64,000 nt of DNA from an uncultured Alphaproteobacteria bacterium (GCA_902582755.1 CACHSZ010000001.1:177774-241773); one strand, 5' to 3'; shown: positions 8,526 to 19,850, counted from the stretch's first letter. The notes: a model not told the origin generated them from the sequence alone. A program made the numbers and translations.

Positions 8526-10206
8526 GAGATTATTTACCTTATCAAGTTATAATCTAACATTTCAACTCATTATAATTAACTTAATTATTGTATTTTTAGG
8601 TTTAGTATTTTTATCTTATTTCAATTTCAACTTAATTCAAAATAATAAATTCATAGATAATAGGGATCAATCAATAAGGTTGAATTTATCAAATATAACA
8701 AAATATTTAGAAAAAACTTCCATATTAAGAGTGCCAATTTTTCAGTATGATTATCGTTGCAGATATCTTCAAGATATTGAAGCATACAAGGAGAGTTGTG
8801 ACTTGGCAGATAATATTAATCCTATAGAATTGTCAGAACCTGAATTAGAAAAGTTTACAACTGAACAATTTATATTTCAAAACTTTGGTGATAAAGATTT
8901 TAACACTGTTATTTATAATGAAAATTGGATTAAAATTGCAGATTCATCAAATTTATTTCTGAGCACAGATGTTGAGGAAATAGATTTATCTGAAACGCGT
9001 GAAAATATAGCTGATTTCTTAAATTTATTTGAAAAAATTTATATTAATAATTTTAATTATATTAATAATTATATTCTTAAAAATAAATTTACTAAAAATT
9101 TAGACAAAAATGTACATGAAATTATTTTGATTATTGACACTATTAAAGAAAAGCAGAAACTCGTTAAAACTTTCGAAGATGAAAATAATGATATAACTAG
9201 AATTTTAACATCACCTATAATCCAAGATAACAACGTCTATGGAGTTGTTCTAATAAAGTATAAATTATTATTAAATAATAATGAACTAGCTAGACAATCT
9301 TTGAATTTCTTTAATTTTTTTCTATTATTTATTTTAGTCACAATTTTATTATCATTTATTTTTTTGAGAGGTTTGATATCACCATTAAAGCAAATAACTA
9401 AAATCACTGTCCTTGAGAGAGATAAAACAAATAAGAAAAAATTAATATACCCTCTAAGATCTGATGAAATTGGTATTTTATCTAACCAAATACAACTTAT
9501 GTCAAACGAATTGAAATCACAAATCAATCAGTTAGAAAAATTTAGCTCTGATGTTGCACATGAACTAAAAAATCCACTAACAGCAATAAAATCTTCGTTT
9601 GAATTATTAACTAGCAAAAACATAACTAATGAAAATAGAACCAAAGTAATGAATAATTTTAATAAAGATATCGACAGAATGAATAGATTGATCTCCGACA
9701 TTTCTCATTTTTCAAAAACTATTGCAGAAATTGAAATAGAAAATTTTGAACTAATTAATGTAAACAAATTTCTAAAAGAAAATTTTATTGAAAAATCAAC
9801 TAATAAGAAAAATATTAAAATTTTACTTCAATCTGATAATAATAAAAATTTAGTACTTCTTAACAAAGATAAATTTTTGCAGGTAATACTAAATTTAATA
9901 GATAATAGTATTTCAATTGCCAAAAATAATTCAAATATTTTAATTACATCAAATAAAAAAAATGAAAATTGTGTTGAAATTAAAATTTATGATCAAGGAA
10001 AAGGCATAGATTTCAAAGAAAAAAATAAAATTTTTGATAGATTTTACACTGATAGAATAGATGATCGGGACAAGCACTCAGGTCTTGGACTATCTATATC
10101 CTACGAGATAATCAATTCATTCAATGGTTCAATTGAATTAACAGAAAGTGACAAATTAGACTTTAGAGGTGCTTGTTTTCTGATTAAATTACCATTAAAA
10201 AGTTAA
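8497..10206 (+). CDS. chvG: Sensor histidine kinase ChvG
   Basis: 569 residues. Two membrane segments (about 20-42 and 268-292) bracket a periplasmic sensor domain with two cysteines (YRCRYLQ, ESCDLAD) that might form a disulfide. Then come a HAMP linker, the HisKA box with the phosphorylated His in SDVAHELKNPLTAI near residue 354, and a HATPase domain (NLIDNSISIA, DQGKGID, GLGLSIS). It partners ChvI. The start is uncertain: ATG at 8497 overlaps chvI by 29 bases and GTG at 8518 would overlap by 8; neither has a strong ribosome site. In many alphaproteobacteria hprK and PTS genes follow chvG; here ahcY follows after 23 bases. Confidence 0.92.
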   Translation: MALDILGVIKRLFTLSSYNLTFQLIIINLIIVFLGLVFLSYFNFNLIQNNKFIDNRDQSIRLNLSNITKYLEKTSILRVPIFQYDYRCRYLQDIEAYKESCDLADNINPIELSEPELEKFTTEQFIFQNFGDKDFNTVIYNENWIKIADSSNLFLSTDVEEIDLSETRENIADFLNLFEKIYINNFNYINNYILKNKFTKNLDKNVHEIILIIDTIKEKQKLVKTFEDENNDITRILTSPIIQDNNVYGVVLIKYKLLLNNNELARQSLNFFNFFLLFILVTILLSFIFLRGLISPLKQITKITVLERDKTNKKKLIYPLRSDEIGILSNQIQLMSNELKSQINQLEKFSSDVAHELKNPLTAIKSSFELLTSKNITNENRTKVMNNFNKDIDRMNRLISDISHFSKTIAEIEIENFELINVNKFLKENFIEKSTNKKNIKILLQSDNNKNLVLLNKDKFLQVILNLIDNSISIAKNNSNILITSNKKNENCVEIKIYDQGKGIDFKEKNKIFDRFYTDRIDDRDKHSGLGLSISYEIINSFNGSIELTESDKLDFRGACFLIKLPLKS

Positions 10207-10217
10207 AATAATCATAA

Positions 10218-11519
<1,302 letters not shown>

Positions 11520-11527
11520 GAGTTAAT

Positions 11528-12697
11528 ATGAAAAGATCTTATTTATTTACAAGTGAATCAGTTTCTGAAGGCCATCCAGATAAAGTTTGTGATAGAATTT
11601 CAGATATGGTTGTTGATACTTATCTATCATCTGGTGACCCACAAACACGCGTAGCTTGTGAGACTTTGACTACCACTAATAAAGTAGTTTTAGCTGGAGA
11701 AGTTAGGGGGCCATCAGTTTCTAAAGATCAGATTATATCTCAAGTTAGGGATTGTATTAAAGATATTGGTTATGAACAAGATGGTTTTCATTGGCAGAAT
11801 TGTGATATTGAAAGTTTTCTTCATGAACAATCAGCTGATATTGCTATGGGTGTTGATTCTGGTAGCAATAAAGATGAGGGCGCAGGCGATCAAGGAATCA
11901 TGTTTGGTTTTGCTTGTAAAGACACTGAATCATTAATGCCAGCACCGATACATTATTCTCATCAAATATTATATAAAATGGCACAAGCCCGTAAAGATGG
12001 ATCTGCATCTGGTCTAGAACCTGATTCAAAAAGCCAAGTTACAATGCTTTATGAAAACGGAAAACCAAGCAAAGTTACATCTTTAGTAATTTCTACACAA
12101 CACAAAGAAGGTTTATCTCCTAAAGACGTAAAAGAAATTGTTAAACCTTATGTGTATGAGTGTATACCTAATGAATTATTAGAAGATCTTAAAGATGAAG
12201 AATTCTATGTTAATCCCACAGGAAACTTTGTAATTGGAGGCCCTGATGGCGATTCTGGTTTAACTGGCCGTAAAATAATAGTTGATACATATGGTGGTGC
12301 AGCGCCCCATGGTGGAGGTGCTTTTTCAGGAAAGGACCCATCGAAAGTTGATAGATCTGCAGCATATGCAGCTAGATATTTAGCAAAAAATGTCGTTGCA
12401 GCGGATCTAGCTGATGAGTGTACTATACAGTTATCTTATGCAATAGGAGTATCAAAACCTTTATCGGTATATGTAAATACTAATGGAACAAATAAAGTTG
12501 ATGAACAGAAAATTGAAAAATCTGTGCAAGATTTATTTGATCTAAGCCCAAGAGGAATAAGAGAACATTTAAAACTTACAAATGCAATTTATGTTCCAAC
12601 TTCTGCTTATGGCCATTTTGGTAGAGAACCAAGTGAGAAGGGACATTTTACTTGGGAAAAAACTGATTTAGTGGAAGCTCTAAAAGGTATTGCATAA
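11528..12697 (+). CDS. metK: S-adenosylmethionine synthetase
   Basis: 389 residues, makes S-adenosylmethionine from methionine and ATP. Visible signatures are [12 protein letters not shown] at the N-terminus, [13 protein letters not shown] (the GDQG motif), [14 protein letters not shown] and [19 protein letters not shown], the phosphate-binding loop. RBS TAGGAG lies close to the ATG, eight bases after the ahcY stop. No room exists for a SAM riboswitch in this gap, so control must lie upstream of ahcY or elsewhere. Its placement after ahcY restores the SAM cycle in one transcription unit. Confidence 0.98.
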   Translation: MKRSYLFTSESVSEGHPDKVCDRISDMVVDTYLSSGDPQTRVACETLTTTNKVVLAGEVRGPSVSKDQIISQVRDCIKDIGYEQDGFHWQNCDIESFLHEQSADIAMGVDSGSNKDEGAGDQGIMFGFACKDTESLMPAPIHYSHQILYKMAQARKDGSASGLEPDSKSQVTMLYENGKPSKVTSLVISTQHKEGLSPKDVKEIVKPYVYECIPNELLEDLKDEEFYVNPTGNFVIGGPDGDSGLTGRKIIVDTYGGAAPHGGGAFSGKDPSKVDRSAAYAARYLAKNVVAADLADECTIQLSYAIGVSKPLSVYVNTNGTNKVDEQKIEKSVQDLFDLSPRGIREHLKLTNAIYVPTSAYGHFGREPSEKGHFTWEKTDLVEALKGIA

Positions 12698-12703
12698 TAA
12701 AAT

Positions 12704-13147
12704 TTGCAAAAATTAAGTAATCAAATTTTAGATCTTCGTGAACTTGAAAAACTCTCCACTAATTTATGTAAAGACATATCTGTTGGAGATATTTACTTAT
12801 TTCAAGGAGAGCTAGGCGCTGGTAAAACAACATTTATAAGATTATTAATAAATAATCTTTTTGTATTAAATAATTTACCAAAACCATCTTCCATTAATAG
12901 TCCAACATTCCCCATTTTGATAACCTATGAATTGAATTCATCACAAATCTATCATTATGATCTTTACAGAGTAAAGAGCTTAAAGGAGTTAGAGGAATTA
13001 GATTTCTTCGAAAATTTAAATAACAATATTACATTTATAGAGTGGCCTGAAATGTTAATTAGTTTACCGCTAAACAGAAATCATTATTTAATAAATTTAG
13101 ATATGATTTCTGAAACTAAAAGAAAAATTAATATTTGTTTTAAATAA
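12704..13147 (+). CDS. tsaE: tRNA threonylcarbamoyladenosine biosynthesis ATPase TsaE
   Basis: 147 residues, the usual small TsaE size. It is the ATPase of the TsaBDE complex that makes the t6A modification at position 37 of ANN-decoding tRNAs. The P-loop GELGAGKTTFIR, the SPTFPI switch, YHYDLYRVKSLKEL and FIEWPE are all family hallmarks. The start is a TTG six bases after metK; no ATG is available before the P-loop, so a TTG start is accepted. It keeps the alphaproteobacterial neighbourhood tsaE-phosphotransferase-nucleotidyltransferase. Confidence 0.93.
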   Translation: MQKLSNQILDLRELEKLSTNLCKDISVGDIYLFQGELGAGKTTFIRLLINNLFVLNNLPKPSSINSPTFPILITYELNSSQIYHYDLYRVKSLKELEELDFFENLNNNITFIEWPEMLISLPLNRNHYLINLDMISETKRKINICFK

Positions 13148-13154
13148 CAGTCTA

Positions 13155-14072
13155 ATGAATTCTGAACACAATGATTTAGAAAAAATTGAGGACGGATTAT
13201 CTAACAAATTAATTTATAGAATTAATGAAAAAGAGAATACCAAAATACTAATTGATTTTTCTAGGGATAAACTAGAGTTTAAAAATTTCCTTACTGTTTA
13301 TGAAATATTACAAAAGATTAATATATCAATTCCTAAGATATATGAGGTTAATCAACAACAATATAAAATATATTTGCAAGATTTTGGGAAAAATAGATTT
13401 AATAAAATATACAATAAAGATAATCTTTATAAACTTTTAAAACTAGCTGTAGAAAATATAATTGTTATCCAAAATGAATCAAATTTAAATAATTTAAAAA
13501 ATTTAAAAGAATACACTTTTGAAGATCTAAAAATTGAACTTAAAGAATTTGTTACTTATTATATTCCTAACAACAAAAATTCAAAATTCCCAACTTCAAA
13601 ATTTTATGAATCATGGAAAAGTATATTTTATTCTCAAAATTATAATATGAAAAATTTTGTTCACAAAGACTTTGAATTTGTTAATTTATTTTTTTTAGAA
13701 AATTGTGAGTCACATTTACAATGTGGAATTATTGATTTTCAAAGTGCTTTTAAGGGATTTATAGGATGGGACCTAATATCACTATTAGAAAATCCAAGAA
13801 TTAATTTTACACGAGATTACAATGATAAATTAATTGAATATTTTTATTATAAAACTTCAATTATTGAAAATTTTAATACTTTTCGTGAACAATATTATGT
13901 TTTAAGTTTAGCTAGACAGACTCGATTACTTGGTAGATGGAGTAAATTACTTAGCACAAATAATGATAATAAATATCTAAACTATTTAAAAATAACTAAA
14001 TCTAGAACAATAGCGACATTAAATAATATTAAAAATTATGAACTAAGATCAATGTATGAAAAGTATTTATAA
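13155..14072 (+). CDS. amgK: Phosphotransferase, probable anomeric cell-wall sugar kinase AmgK
   Basis: 305 residues of the aminoglycoside phosphotransferase (APH/choline kinase-like) fold. The catalytic loop is NFVHKDFEFVNLFF (HxD....N) and the metal-binding segment is GIIDFQSAFKG. Paired directly with a MurU-like uridylyltransferase, three bases apart, it matches AmgK, which phosphorylates MurNAc/GlcNAc at C1 in the Pseudomonas-type peptidoglycan recycling route. Sequence drift is high here and the lysine- and asparagine-rich composition is that of the host, so the substrate is inferred from context. Many alphaproteobacteria carry this gene between tsaE and murU. Confidence 0.75.
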   Translation: MNSEHNDLEKIEDGLSNKLIYRINEKENTKILIDFSRDKLEFKNFLTVYEILQKINISIPKIYEVNQQQYKIYLQDFGKNRFNKIYNKDNLYKLLKLAVENIIVIQNESNLNNLKNLKEYTFEDLKIELKEFVTYYIPNNKNSKFPTSKFYESWKSIFYSQNYNMKNFVHKDFEFVNLFFLENCESHLQCGIIDFQSAFKGFIGWDLISLLENPRINFTRDYNDKLIEYFYYKTSIIENFNTFREQYYVLSLARQTRLLGRWSKLLSTNNDNKYLNYLKITKSRTIATLNNIKNYELRSMYEKYL

Positions 14073-14075
14073 TTT

Positions 14076-14756
14076 ATGAAGAATTTTACGTTAATGATTT
14101 TATGTGCAGGTTTTGGATCAAGAATGCTGAATTTGACACGCAGCACTCCAAAACCTCTGTTAAAATATAAAAATAAAGTATTATTAAAGAACACAATTGA
14201 TTTCTTTAATAATATTGGATGTGATGAAATCTTAATAAATACACATTATTTACATCATAAAATTAAAAAGTATTTGGATAAAAATTTTAAAAATTATCCC
14301 ATTCACATTATCTATGAAAAAACAATACTTGGTACAGGCGGAGGAGTAAAAAATATTTTTAATCATACAAAAAGAAAAAAAATATGTGTTGTTAATTCTG
14401 ATATTTTTTGGACTAAAGAAAATAAATCACATATCAAATATTTTCTCAAAAATTATCAAAATGTTGCACATTGTAAAATGTTGTTGTCTAAAGATAATAA
14501 TTTTTTAGGTTTAAAAAAGGAAAATGGAGACTTTAATTTAAAAAGAAATGTAGTCACAAATTGGAATAATAAAAATGAGAAATTGTATTATTCTGGCCTT
14601 CAGATCGTATCTAAAAATATCTTCAATAATAAAAAAAAAATATTTGCAATGAATGAAATTTGGATAAATCTAATAAAAAAAAATCATATCAAAGGTTATG
14701 TAATTCCTTCCCAAATTAGACATATTGGGGATAAAAAATCAATTTTAGAAAATTAG
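14076..14756 (+). CDS. murU: Nucleotidyltransferase, probable MurNAc-1-phosphate uridylyltransferase MurU
   Basis: 226 residues, typical for MurU. The NTP-transferase signature is visible at the N-terminus: CAGFGSRM, then STPKPLLKYKNKVLL, and the metal Asp in CVVNSDIFW. Together with AmgK it would regenerate UDP-MurNAc from recycled wall sugar, bypassing de novo synthesis. In other alphaproteobacteria addB-addA often follow; here only 46 bases separate it from trxA. Alternative activity as a mannose-1-phosphate guanylyltransferase-like enzyme is possible but less consistent with the neighbour. Confidence 0.75.
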   Translation: MKNFTLMILCAGFGSRMLNLTRSTPKPLLKYKNKVLLKNTIDFFNNIGCDEILINTHYLHHKIKKYLDKNFKNYPIHIIYEKTILGTGGGVKNIFNHTKRKKICVVNSDIFWTKENKSHIKYFLKNYQNVAHCKMLLSKDNNFLGLKKENGDFNLKRNVVTNWNNKNEKLYYSGLQIVSKNIFNNKKKIFAMNEIWINLIKKNHIKGYVIPSQIRHIGDKKSILEN

Positions 14757-14768
14757 ATTTAATTTAAC

Positions 14769-14798
14769 TTGATAATAGATAAAAATTTCTTACATAAT
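14769..14798 (+). promoter_or_regulatory. Candidate promoter for trxA
   Basis: TTGATA, 18-base spacer, CATAAT (or TACATA with 16). The -10 ends within five to seven bases of the trxA ATG at 14803, which leaves no space for a ribosome binding site and predicts a leaderless trxA mRNA. Confidence 0.5.
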
Positions 14799-14802
14799 AT
14801 AT

Positions 14803-15126
14803 ATGTCCACTAAAGTAACAAATGATCAAACTTTTGAAAATGATATTTCTTCCAATGAATTACCAGTGGTAGTCGATTTTGGTGCAGAATGGTGTGGTCC
14901 TTGTAAAGTGCTTGATCCAATTTTAGAAGAAATAGCATCAGAGAATAAAGACAAAGTTAAAATATATAAAATGAATATTGATGAAAACCCAATGACGCCA
15001 CAAAAATATGGTATAAGAGGAATTCCAACAATAATGATATTTAAAAAAGGTGAATTAATTGATACTAAAGTTGGTAGTCTTCCAAAAACGGCGTTAGAAA
15101 ACTGGATACAGTCGAATTTAGATTAA
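14803..15126 (+). CDS. trxA: Thioredoxin
   Basis: 107 residues, normal thioredoxin length, with active site WCGPCK near residue 31-36 and the cis-Pro in IRGIPTIMIFKKGE. It reduces protein disulfides in the cytosol and is a possible alternative donor for ribonucleotide reductase. A sigma-70-like promoter lies immediately upstream and no Shine-Dalgarno is visible. Its last nine bases overlap the convergent folC, so the two transcripts must be antisense at their ends. Confidence 0.97.
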   Translation: MSTKVTNDQTFENDISSNELPVVVDFGAEWCGPCKVLDPILEEIASENKDKVKIYKMNIDENPMTPQKYGIRGIPTIMIFKKGELIDTKVGSLPKTALENWIQSNLD

Positions 15127-16377
15127 TCTACTTCTAATCTTTCCTATCAAATACAATGAACCAGTAATTAAATATACTTTTTCCTGATTAGTTCTAAAAT
15201 ATTTTAAAGCATCATTTATATCAGTTACATTTTCACATTTAATAGAATGCAAATCACAAATTTTATTTATTTGTTTAGTTTTAAATGAATTTTTTTCACC
15301 TGGAATTTTTATAGCTAAAACTTTGGATATTCTTTTTTTTATTTTATCTAAAAATAAACTTGCTTTCTTATTATTCAACATTCCAAATAAGACTATAGGT
15401 TTTATTCTTTCAGTTTTTAAAAAATCATTTAGTTTTTCAGCCCCATCAATATTATGAGATCCATCAAGAATAATTTTTTTATTTTTATAATTAATAACTT
15501 CCAATCTTCCTGGCCAAAGTGTTTTTTTTATTGCTGCATTAATTTTTTTTGTATTTAATTTATATCCCAGATTTTTCATTTTTTTTGCAAAATATATAGA
15601 TATCGATGCATTTTCGTTTTGATGTTTTCCATTCAATGAAGGTTTAGTATAGAAATATTTTTTCCTATCTATTTCTATCTCAAACTTATTTTTTAATGAT
15701 TTTATGACTCGAAATTCTTTTCCATAAAAATACTTATTTTCAAATTTATTTAATTTTTTTTGAATGTAATCTTTTAATTCTTTTTTTTGTTTACCAACTA
15801 AAACAAACTCACAATTCTTAACAATGCCCAATTTTTCACTAGCAATTTTCTTAAGCGTTTTTCCAAGAAATTCTTCATGATCAAAACTAATTGGTGTTAA
15901 AATACTACAAAACTTTTTTGGTATTATGTTGGTTGCATCTAATCTACCTCCTAATCCTGTCTCTAATATAAGAAAGTCGGATTTCGATTGTTTAAATAAC
16001 ATAAAGGCTGCGGCTGTTGTTATTTCAAAGAAAGTTATTGGTTTATTATTATTTATTTTTTTTACAAATTTTAGGGTTTCGTAAAGTTTCTTTGTGCTTA
16101 CTTCCTGATTATTTAGAATTATTCTTTCATTAAACCTAGATAAATGAGGTGAAATATATGCATCACATTTATATCCATTATTCAACAAAATATTTCTTAT
16201 AAAACTTTGTACAGAGCCTTTGCCATTTGTTCCTGCGATGTGAATAGTTTTTGGCAAATGATCTTGAGGATTATCTAATTTTTTTAATAATAATTTTAAT
16301 CTGTCTAATGAAAGATCAATATATTTGGGATGAAGTTTGACAAGCTCATCTAACAACTTTTCTGTTTTAGATTTCAC
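15118..16377 (-). CDS. folC: Bifunctional folylpolyglutamate / dihydrofolate synthase
   Basis: 419 residues of the Mur-ligase family; adds glutamate to (dihydro)folates. The P-loop HIAGTNGKGSVQ, the LETGLGGRLDATN block and the C-terminal ILDGSHNIDGA are clear. The start is GTG at 16377, three bases after the accD stop. Last gene of the 13-kb minus-strand run that begins at rnd. The accD-folC-trxA neighbourhood is conserved in alphaproteobacteria. The protein is very lysine-rich, in line with the base bias of the genome. Confidence 0.95.
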   Translation of the reverse strand: MKSKTEKLLDELVKLHPKYIDLSLDRLKLLLKKLDNPQDHLPKTIHIAGTNGKGSVQSFIRNILLNNGYKCDAYISPHLSRFNERIILNNQEVSTKKLYETLKFVKKINNNKPITFFEITTAAAFMLFKQSKSDFLILETGLGGRLDATNIIPKKFCSILTPISFDHEEFLGKTLKKIASEKLGIVKNCEFVLVGKQKKELKDYIQKKLNKFENKYFYGKEFRVIKSLKNKFEIEIDRKKYFYTKPSLNGKHQNENASISIYFAKKMKNLGYKLNTKKINAAIKKTLWPGRLEVINYKNKKIILDGSHNIDGAEKLNDFLKTERIKPIVLFGMLNNKKASLFLDKIKKRISKVLAIKIPGEKNSFKTKQINKICDLHSIKCENVTDINDALKYFRTNQEKVYLITGSLYLIGKIRSRLI

Positions 16378-16380
16378 TTA

Positions 16381-17223
16381 TTAACTTATATGATCTAATA
16401 CTTTGTATAGAGTTTCCTTGAGGTCTTTCCTATGAGAAACAATATCTACCATTCCATGATCTTTTAGATATTCAGCTTTTTGAAAATCTATAGGCAATTC
16501 TTCTCTGATGGTATCTTGTATAACTCTTTTACCAGCAAAACCTATAGTAGCACCCTGTTCTGCTATTGTTATATCGCCTAACATCGCAAAAGAAGCTGTC
16601 ACTCCACCAGTCGTAGGTTCGGTAAGAACTACTATGTAAGGAATATTATTTTCATTTAACAAATCAACGGCTGCTATTGTTCTTGGCATTTGCATTAAGC
16701 TTACAATTCCTTCCTGCATTCTTGCTCCACCAGATGAGGTAACAATTACGTAAGGTAATTTGTTTTCTATTGCAACCTTAGCTCCTTTAACTATTGCTCC
16801 CCCAACTGCTCTACCCATAGAACCACCCATGAATTCAAAATTCATTAGTCCTGATATAATTTCTTTATTTTTAATTTTTCCTTTAATAAGAATGAAAGCA
16901 TCATCCCTATTTGTTTTTTTTCTGTATTCACTTAATCTATCTTTATATTTTTTTTTATCTTTGAATTTTAGTGGATCATCAGAAATTTTGTCTGGAATAA
17001 TTTCACTAAAATCTCCATCTTCGAAAAACAATTTTATTCTATCTTCTGCAGACATTCTAAAATGATAATTGCAATTAACACAAACATATAAATTTTGTTT
17101 TAAATCTTTATGATGAATCATATTTCCACACGAAACACAATTATTCCACAATTTTTCCGGTACATTTCTTCTTTTTACAAGTGAGGATAGTTTAGGTTTA
17201 ACAAAGTTTGTTAGCCAATTCAT
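16381..17223 (-). CDS. accD: Acetyl-CoA carboxylase carboxyltransferase subunit beta
   Basis: 280 residues. The N-terminal four-cysteine zinc ribbon is seen in CVSCGNMIHHKDLK and CVNCNYHF. The carboxyltransferase core contains FEFMGGSMGRAVG and SGGARMQEGIVSLMQM. With AccA it transfers the carboxyl group to acetyl-CoA, the first step of fatty acid synthesis. Its ATG overlaps the trpA stop by four bases (ATGA), so translation is coupled to the trp genes, an arrangement common in alphaproteobacteria. Confidence 0.97.
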   Translation of the reverse strand: MNWLTNFVKPKLSSLVKRRNVPEKLWNNCVSCGNMIHHKDLKQNLYVCVNCNYHFRMSAEDRIKLFFEDGDFSEIIPDKISDDPLKFKDKKKYKDRLSEYRKKTNRDDAFILIKGKIKNKEIISGLMNFEFMGGSMGRAVGGAIVKGAKVAIENKLPYVIVTSSGGARMQEGIVSLMQMPRTIAAVDLLNENNIPYIVVLTEPTTGGVTASFAMLGDITIAEQGATIGFAGKRVIQDTIREELPIDFQKAEYLKDHGMVDIVSHRKDLKETLYKVLDHIS

Positions 17224-18014
17224 ATTCTAGTTCCATTTTTTAAATCTTTCGAAAACTTATCAATTTCTGATAACATTTTTTCTTTATTAGTTAAATTTTC
17301 TTCAATAATTTTAATTATACTTGAGCCAACAACTGCACCATCAGCTATTTTGCATATATTATTTACATCACTTGAGTTTTTAATACCAAATCCAGGGACA
17401 ACTGGTAAGTTTGTATGTTTTTTTACAAAAGCTACTGATTTTTTTAGATCATTAAGATCAGCTGATTTTTGCCCAGTAATTCCCATAACACTAACATAAT
17501 ATAAAAAACCGCTAGCATTATTTAATATCAATTTCAGTCTTTCCTCATTAGTTGTGGGAGTAATCAATCTAATCAGATCAATTTGATTATTTTTTAGTTC
17601 ATTGATTAAATCTTCATCTTCTTCAGGTTGTAGATCAACAACAATTAAACCATCAACTCCATTTTCTTTGCATTTCTTTACAAACTTCTCAATTCCAAAA
17701 TAAAGAATCAGGTTGTAGTAACCCATTAAAATAATAGGGAGATCATTTTTTATTTTTTTTGCCTCTGCGGATAAAGAAAAAATATTTTCTAAATCAATTC
17801 CTTTACTTATAGCTCTGTTACTTGATAGCTGGATTGTTGGACCATCAGCCATTGGATCAGAAAAAGGCATTCCAATTTCCATTATATCAACCCCGTTATT
17901 AATTATTGTCTTAATAATTTCTAAACTGGTACTAAAATCTGGGTCACCTCCAGTAATAAAAGTTATTAGTTTTTTTTCATTATTTTTAAATGACTGACTA
18001 ATTAAATTAGTCAT
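17220..18014 (-). CDS. trpA: Tryptophan synthase alpha chain
   Basis: 264 residues, a TIM barrel that cleaves indole-3-glycerol phosphate. The catalytic Glu and Asp are seen in MEIGMPFSDPMADGP, with the phosphate-binding end in PGFGIKNSSDV and VVGSSIIKII. It starts directly after trpB with no gap, as usual for the channelled alpha2-beta2 complex. No trp attenuator or leader peptide is visible, since the genes lie deep in an operon. Confidence 0.97.
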   Translation of the reverse strand: MTNLISQSFKNNEKKLITFITGGDPDFSTSLEIIKTIINNGVDIMEIGMPFSDPMADGPTIQLSSNRAISKGIDLENIFSLSAEAKKIKNDLPIILMGYYNLILYFGIEKFVKKCKENGVDGLIVVDLQPEEDEDLINELKNNQIDLIRLITPTTNEERLKLILNNASGFLYYVSVMGITGQKSADLNDLKKSVAFVKKHTNLPVVPGFGIKNSSDVNNICKIADGAVVGSSIIKIIEENLTNKEKMLSEIDKFSKDLKNGTRI

Positions 18015-19223
18015 TTAAATCTCTATATTTAATTCATCAGCTATTGTAAAAATATCTTTATCACCTCTGCCACACATGTTCATGACAATAATTTTATCTT
18101 TACTATAGTTTTTTGCTATTTTCTTTAATACAGCTAATGCATGAGCTGGTTCCAAAGCTGGAATTATACCCTCTAACCTGCAACAATATTGAAATGCTTC
18201 TAATGCTTCTTTGTCAGTTGCTGACATGTATTTAACTCTTTTTTCTTCGAATAAAAATGAATGTTCTGGACCAATTCCTGGATAATCTAATCCTGCAGAA
18301 ATTGAATGTGCTTCCTGAATTTGCCCTGTATTTGATTGTAGCAAATAGGTTTTATTACCATGTAAGACACCAGGCTTCCCACCAGTTAAACTAGCTGCAT
18401 GCTTATCAGTATTGATACCATGACCAGCTGCTTCAACAGCAATCATTTCAATATTAGAATCATCTAAAAATTCATGAAACAACCCTAAAGCATTTGAACC
18501 ACCACCAATACATGCCATTAATAAATCTGGTGATTTTCCTTCCACATCTTCAAGTTGCTGACGTACCTCTTTTCCAATTACAGATTGAAAATCTCTCACC
18601 ATTGCTGGATATGGATGAGGTCCTGCTGCTGTTCCTATTATATAAAAAGTATCTTTAACATTTGTTACCCAGTCTCTTAATGCTTCATTCATTGCGTCTT
18701 TTAGGGATTTTGAACCAGTTGAGACAGATCGTATTTCTGCACCTAGCAATTTCATCCTAAAGACATTTGGTGATTGTCTTTCAATATCTTTTTCTCCCAT
18801 ATAAACTATACAAGGTAAGCCAAATAAAGCACACACTGTTGCTGTAGCAACACCGTGTTGTCCTGCTCCTGTTTCTGCTATAATTCTGGTCTTACCCATT
18901 TTTTTTGCTAGTAAGATTTGACCCATACAATTATTAATTTTGTGAGCGCCTGTGTGGTTAAGCTCATCTCTTTTAAAATAAATTTTTGGACCTCCAAGAT
19001 CATTTGTAATTCTCTCAGCTAGAAATAGAGGGCTTGGTCTACCGACATATGTTTTTAAATAATGATTAAACTCATTAATAAAATTTTTGTCATTTTTAAT
19101 TTTTTCATATTCATCTTCTACTTCAAGAATTAGAGGCATTAAAGTTTCGGAAACATACCTTCCACCAAATTGACCAAAATATCCTTTTTCATTTGGATAA
19201 CTTTTATATGTATTCTTAAGCAT
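18015..19223 (-). CDS. trpB: Tryptophan synthase beta chain
   Basis: 402 residues, a PLP enzyme joining indole with serine. PLP lysine lies in [10 protein letters not shown], the phosphate loop is [10 protein letters not shown], and the catalytic Glu sits in AETGAGQHG. It is TrpB1-type (paired with TrpA). It overlaps trpF by eight bases. The trpF-trpB-trpA-accD order matches other alphaproteobacteria. Confidence 0.98.
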   Translation of the reverse strand: MLKNTYKSYPNEKGYFGQFGGRYVSETLMPLILEVEDEYEKIKNDKNFINEFNHYLKTYVGRPSPLFLAERITNDLGGPKIYFKRDELNHTGAHKINNCMGQILLAKKMGKTRIIAETGAGQHGVATATVCALFGLPCIVYMGEKDIERQSPNVFRMKLLGAEIRSVSTGSKSLKDAMNEALRDWVTNVKDTFYIIGTAAGPHPYPAMVRDFQSVIGKEVRQQLEDVEGKSPDLLMACIGGGSNALGLFHEFLDDSNIEMIAVEAAGHGINTDKHAASLTGGKPGVLHGNKTYLLQSNTGQIQEAHSISAGLDYPGIGPEHSFLFEEKRVKYMSATDKEALEAFQYCCRLEGIIPALEPAHALAVLKKIAKNYSKDKIIVMNMCGRGDKDIFTIADELNIEI

Positions 19224-19845
19224 TTTTTATTTTTTCGATAAAATTATTTATAATGTGATTATCTTTAATGCCAAGCTCTTTTTCAACTCCAGAAGACAAA
19301 TCTATCCCTAAGGGATTTATATCTTCAAGAATTTGCCTTATATTGTTAGTGTTAATACCTCCAGACAAAAACCATTGTTTGTCAGTTTCTAGATTCTTCA
19401 ATATACTCCAATCAAAACTTTTAGAATTTCCACCTGGTAATTCTCCTTCTAAAGGCTTGTAATCAAATAAAAAATAATCAACATTTTTGTATTTATCAAT
19501 TAAATTTAAGTCATTTTTGTTTTTTATAGAAATAGATTTAATAACCTTAACACCAAAATTTTTCAAAATTTTAACATATTCATCATCTTCTGATCCATGT
19601 AATTGTATAAATCTTAATCTTAAGTTTTTTATAATATCTTCTAATTCATTAATATCTTTATTAACAAAAACACCAACGCCACTAATGTTTAAACCAGAGG
19701 AGATATTTTGCAGTACACTTGCCTTTTTGAATGAAATATTTCTTGGACTTTTAGGATAAAAAATCATACCAAAAAAATTAACCTTATTTTTTTCACAGCA
19801 CAGAAGTGTATCTTCATTTTGAATTCCACAAATTTTTATGAACAT
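19216..19845 (-). CDS. trpF: Phosphoribosylanthranilate isomerase
   Basis: 209 residues, a TIM-barrel isomerase of tryptophan synthesis. The N-terminal catalytic Cys is in [11 protein letters not shown], and the C-terminal part shows [12 protein letters not shown] and [16 protein letters not shown], which hold phosphate-binding loops. The general-acid Asp is in FLFDYK. It ends inside trpB by eight bases and follows pyrF by five, so it is fully embedded in the operon. No trpC, trpD or trpE is near, so those are elsewhere. Confidence 0.96.
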   Translation of the reverse strand: MFIKICGIQNEDTLLCCEKNKVNFFGMIFYPKSPRNISFKKASVLQNISSGLNISGVGVFVNKDINELEDIIKNLRLRFIQLHGSEDDEYVKILKNFGVKVIKSISIKNKNDLNLIDKYKNVDYFLFDYKPLEGELPGGNSKSFDWSILKNLETDKQWFLSGGINTNNIRQILEDINPLGIDLSSGVEKELGIKDNHIINNFIEKIKNA

Positions 19846-19850
19846 TTTTT

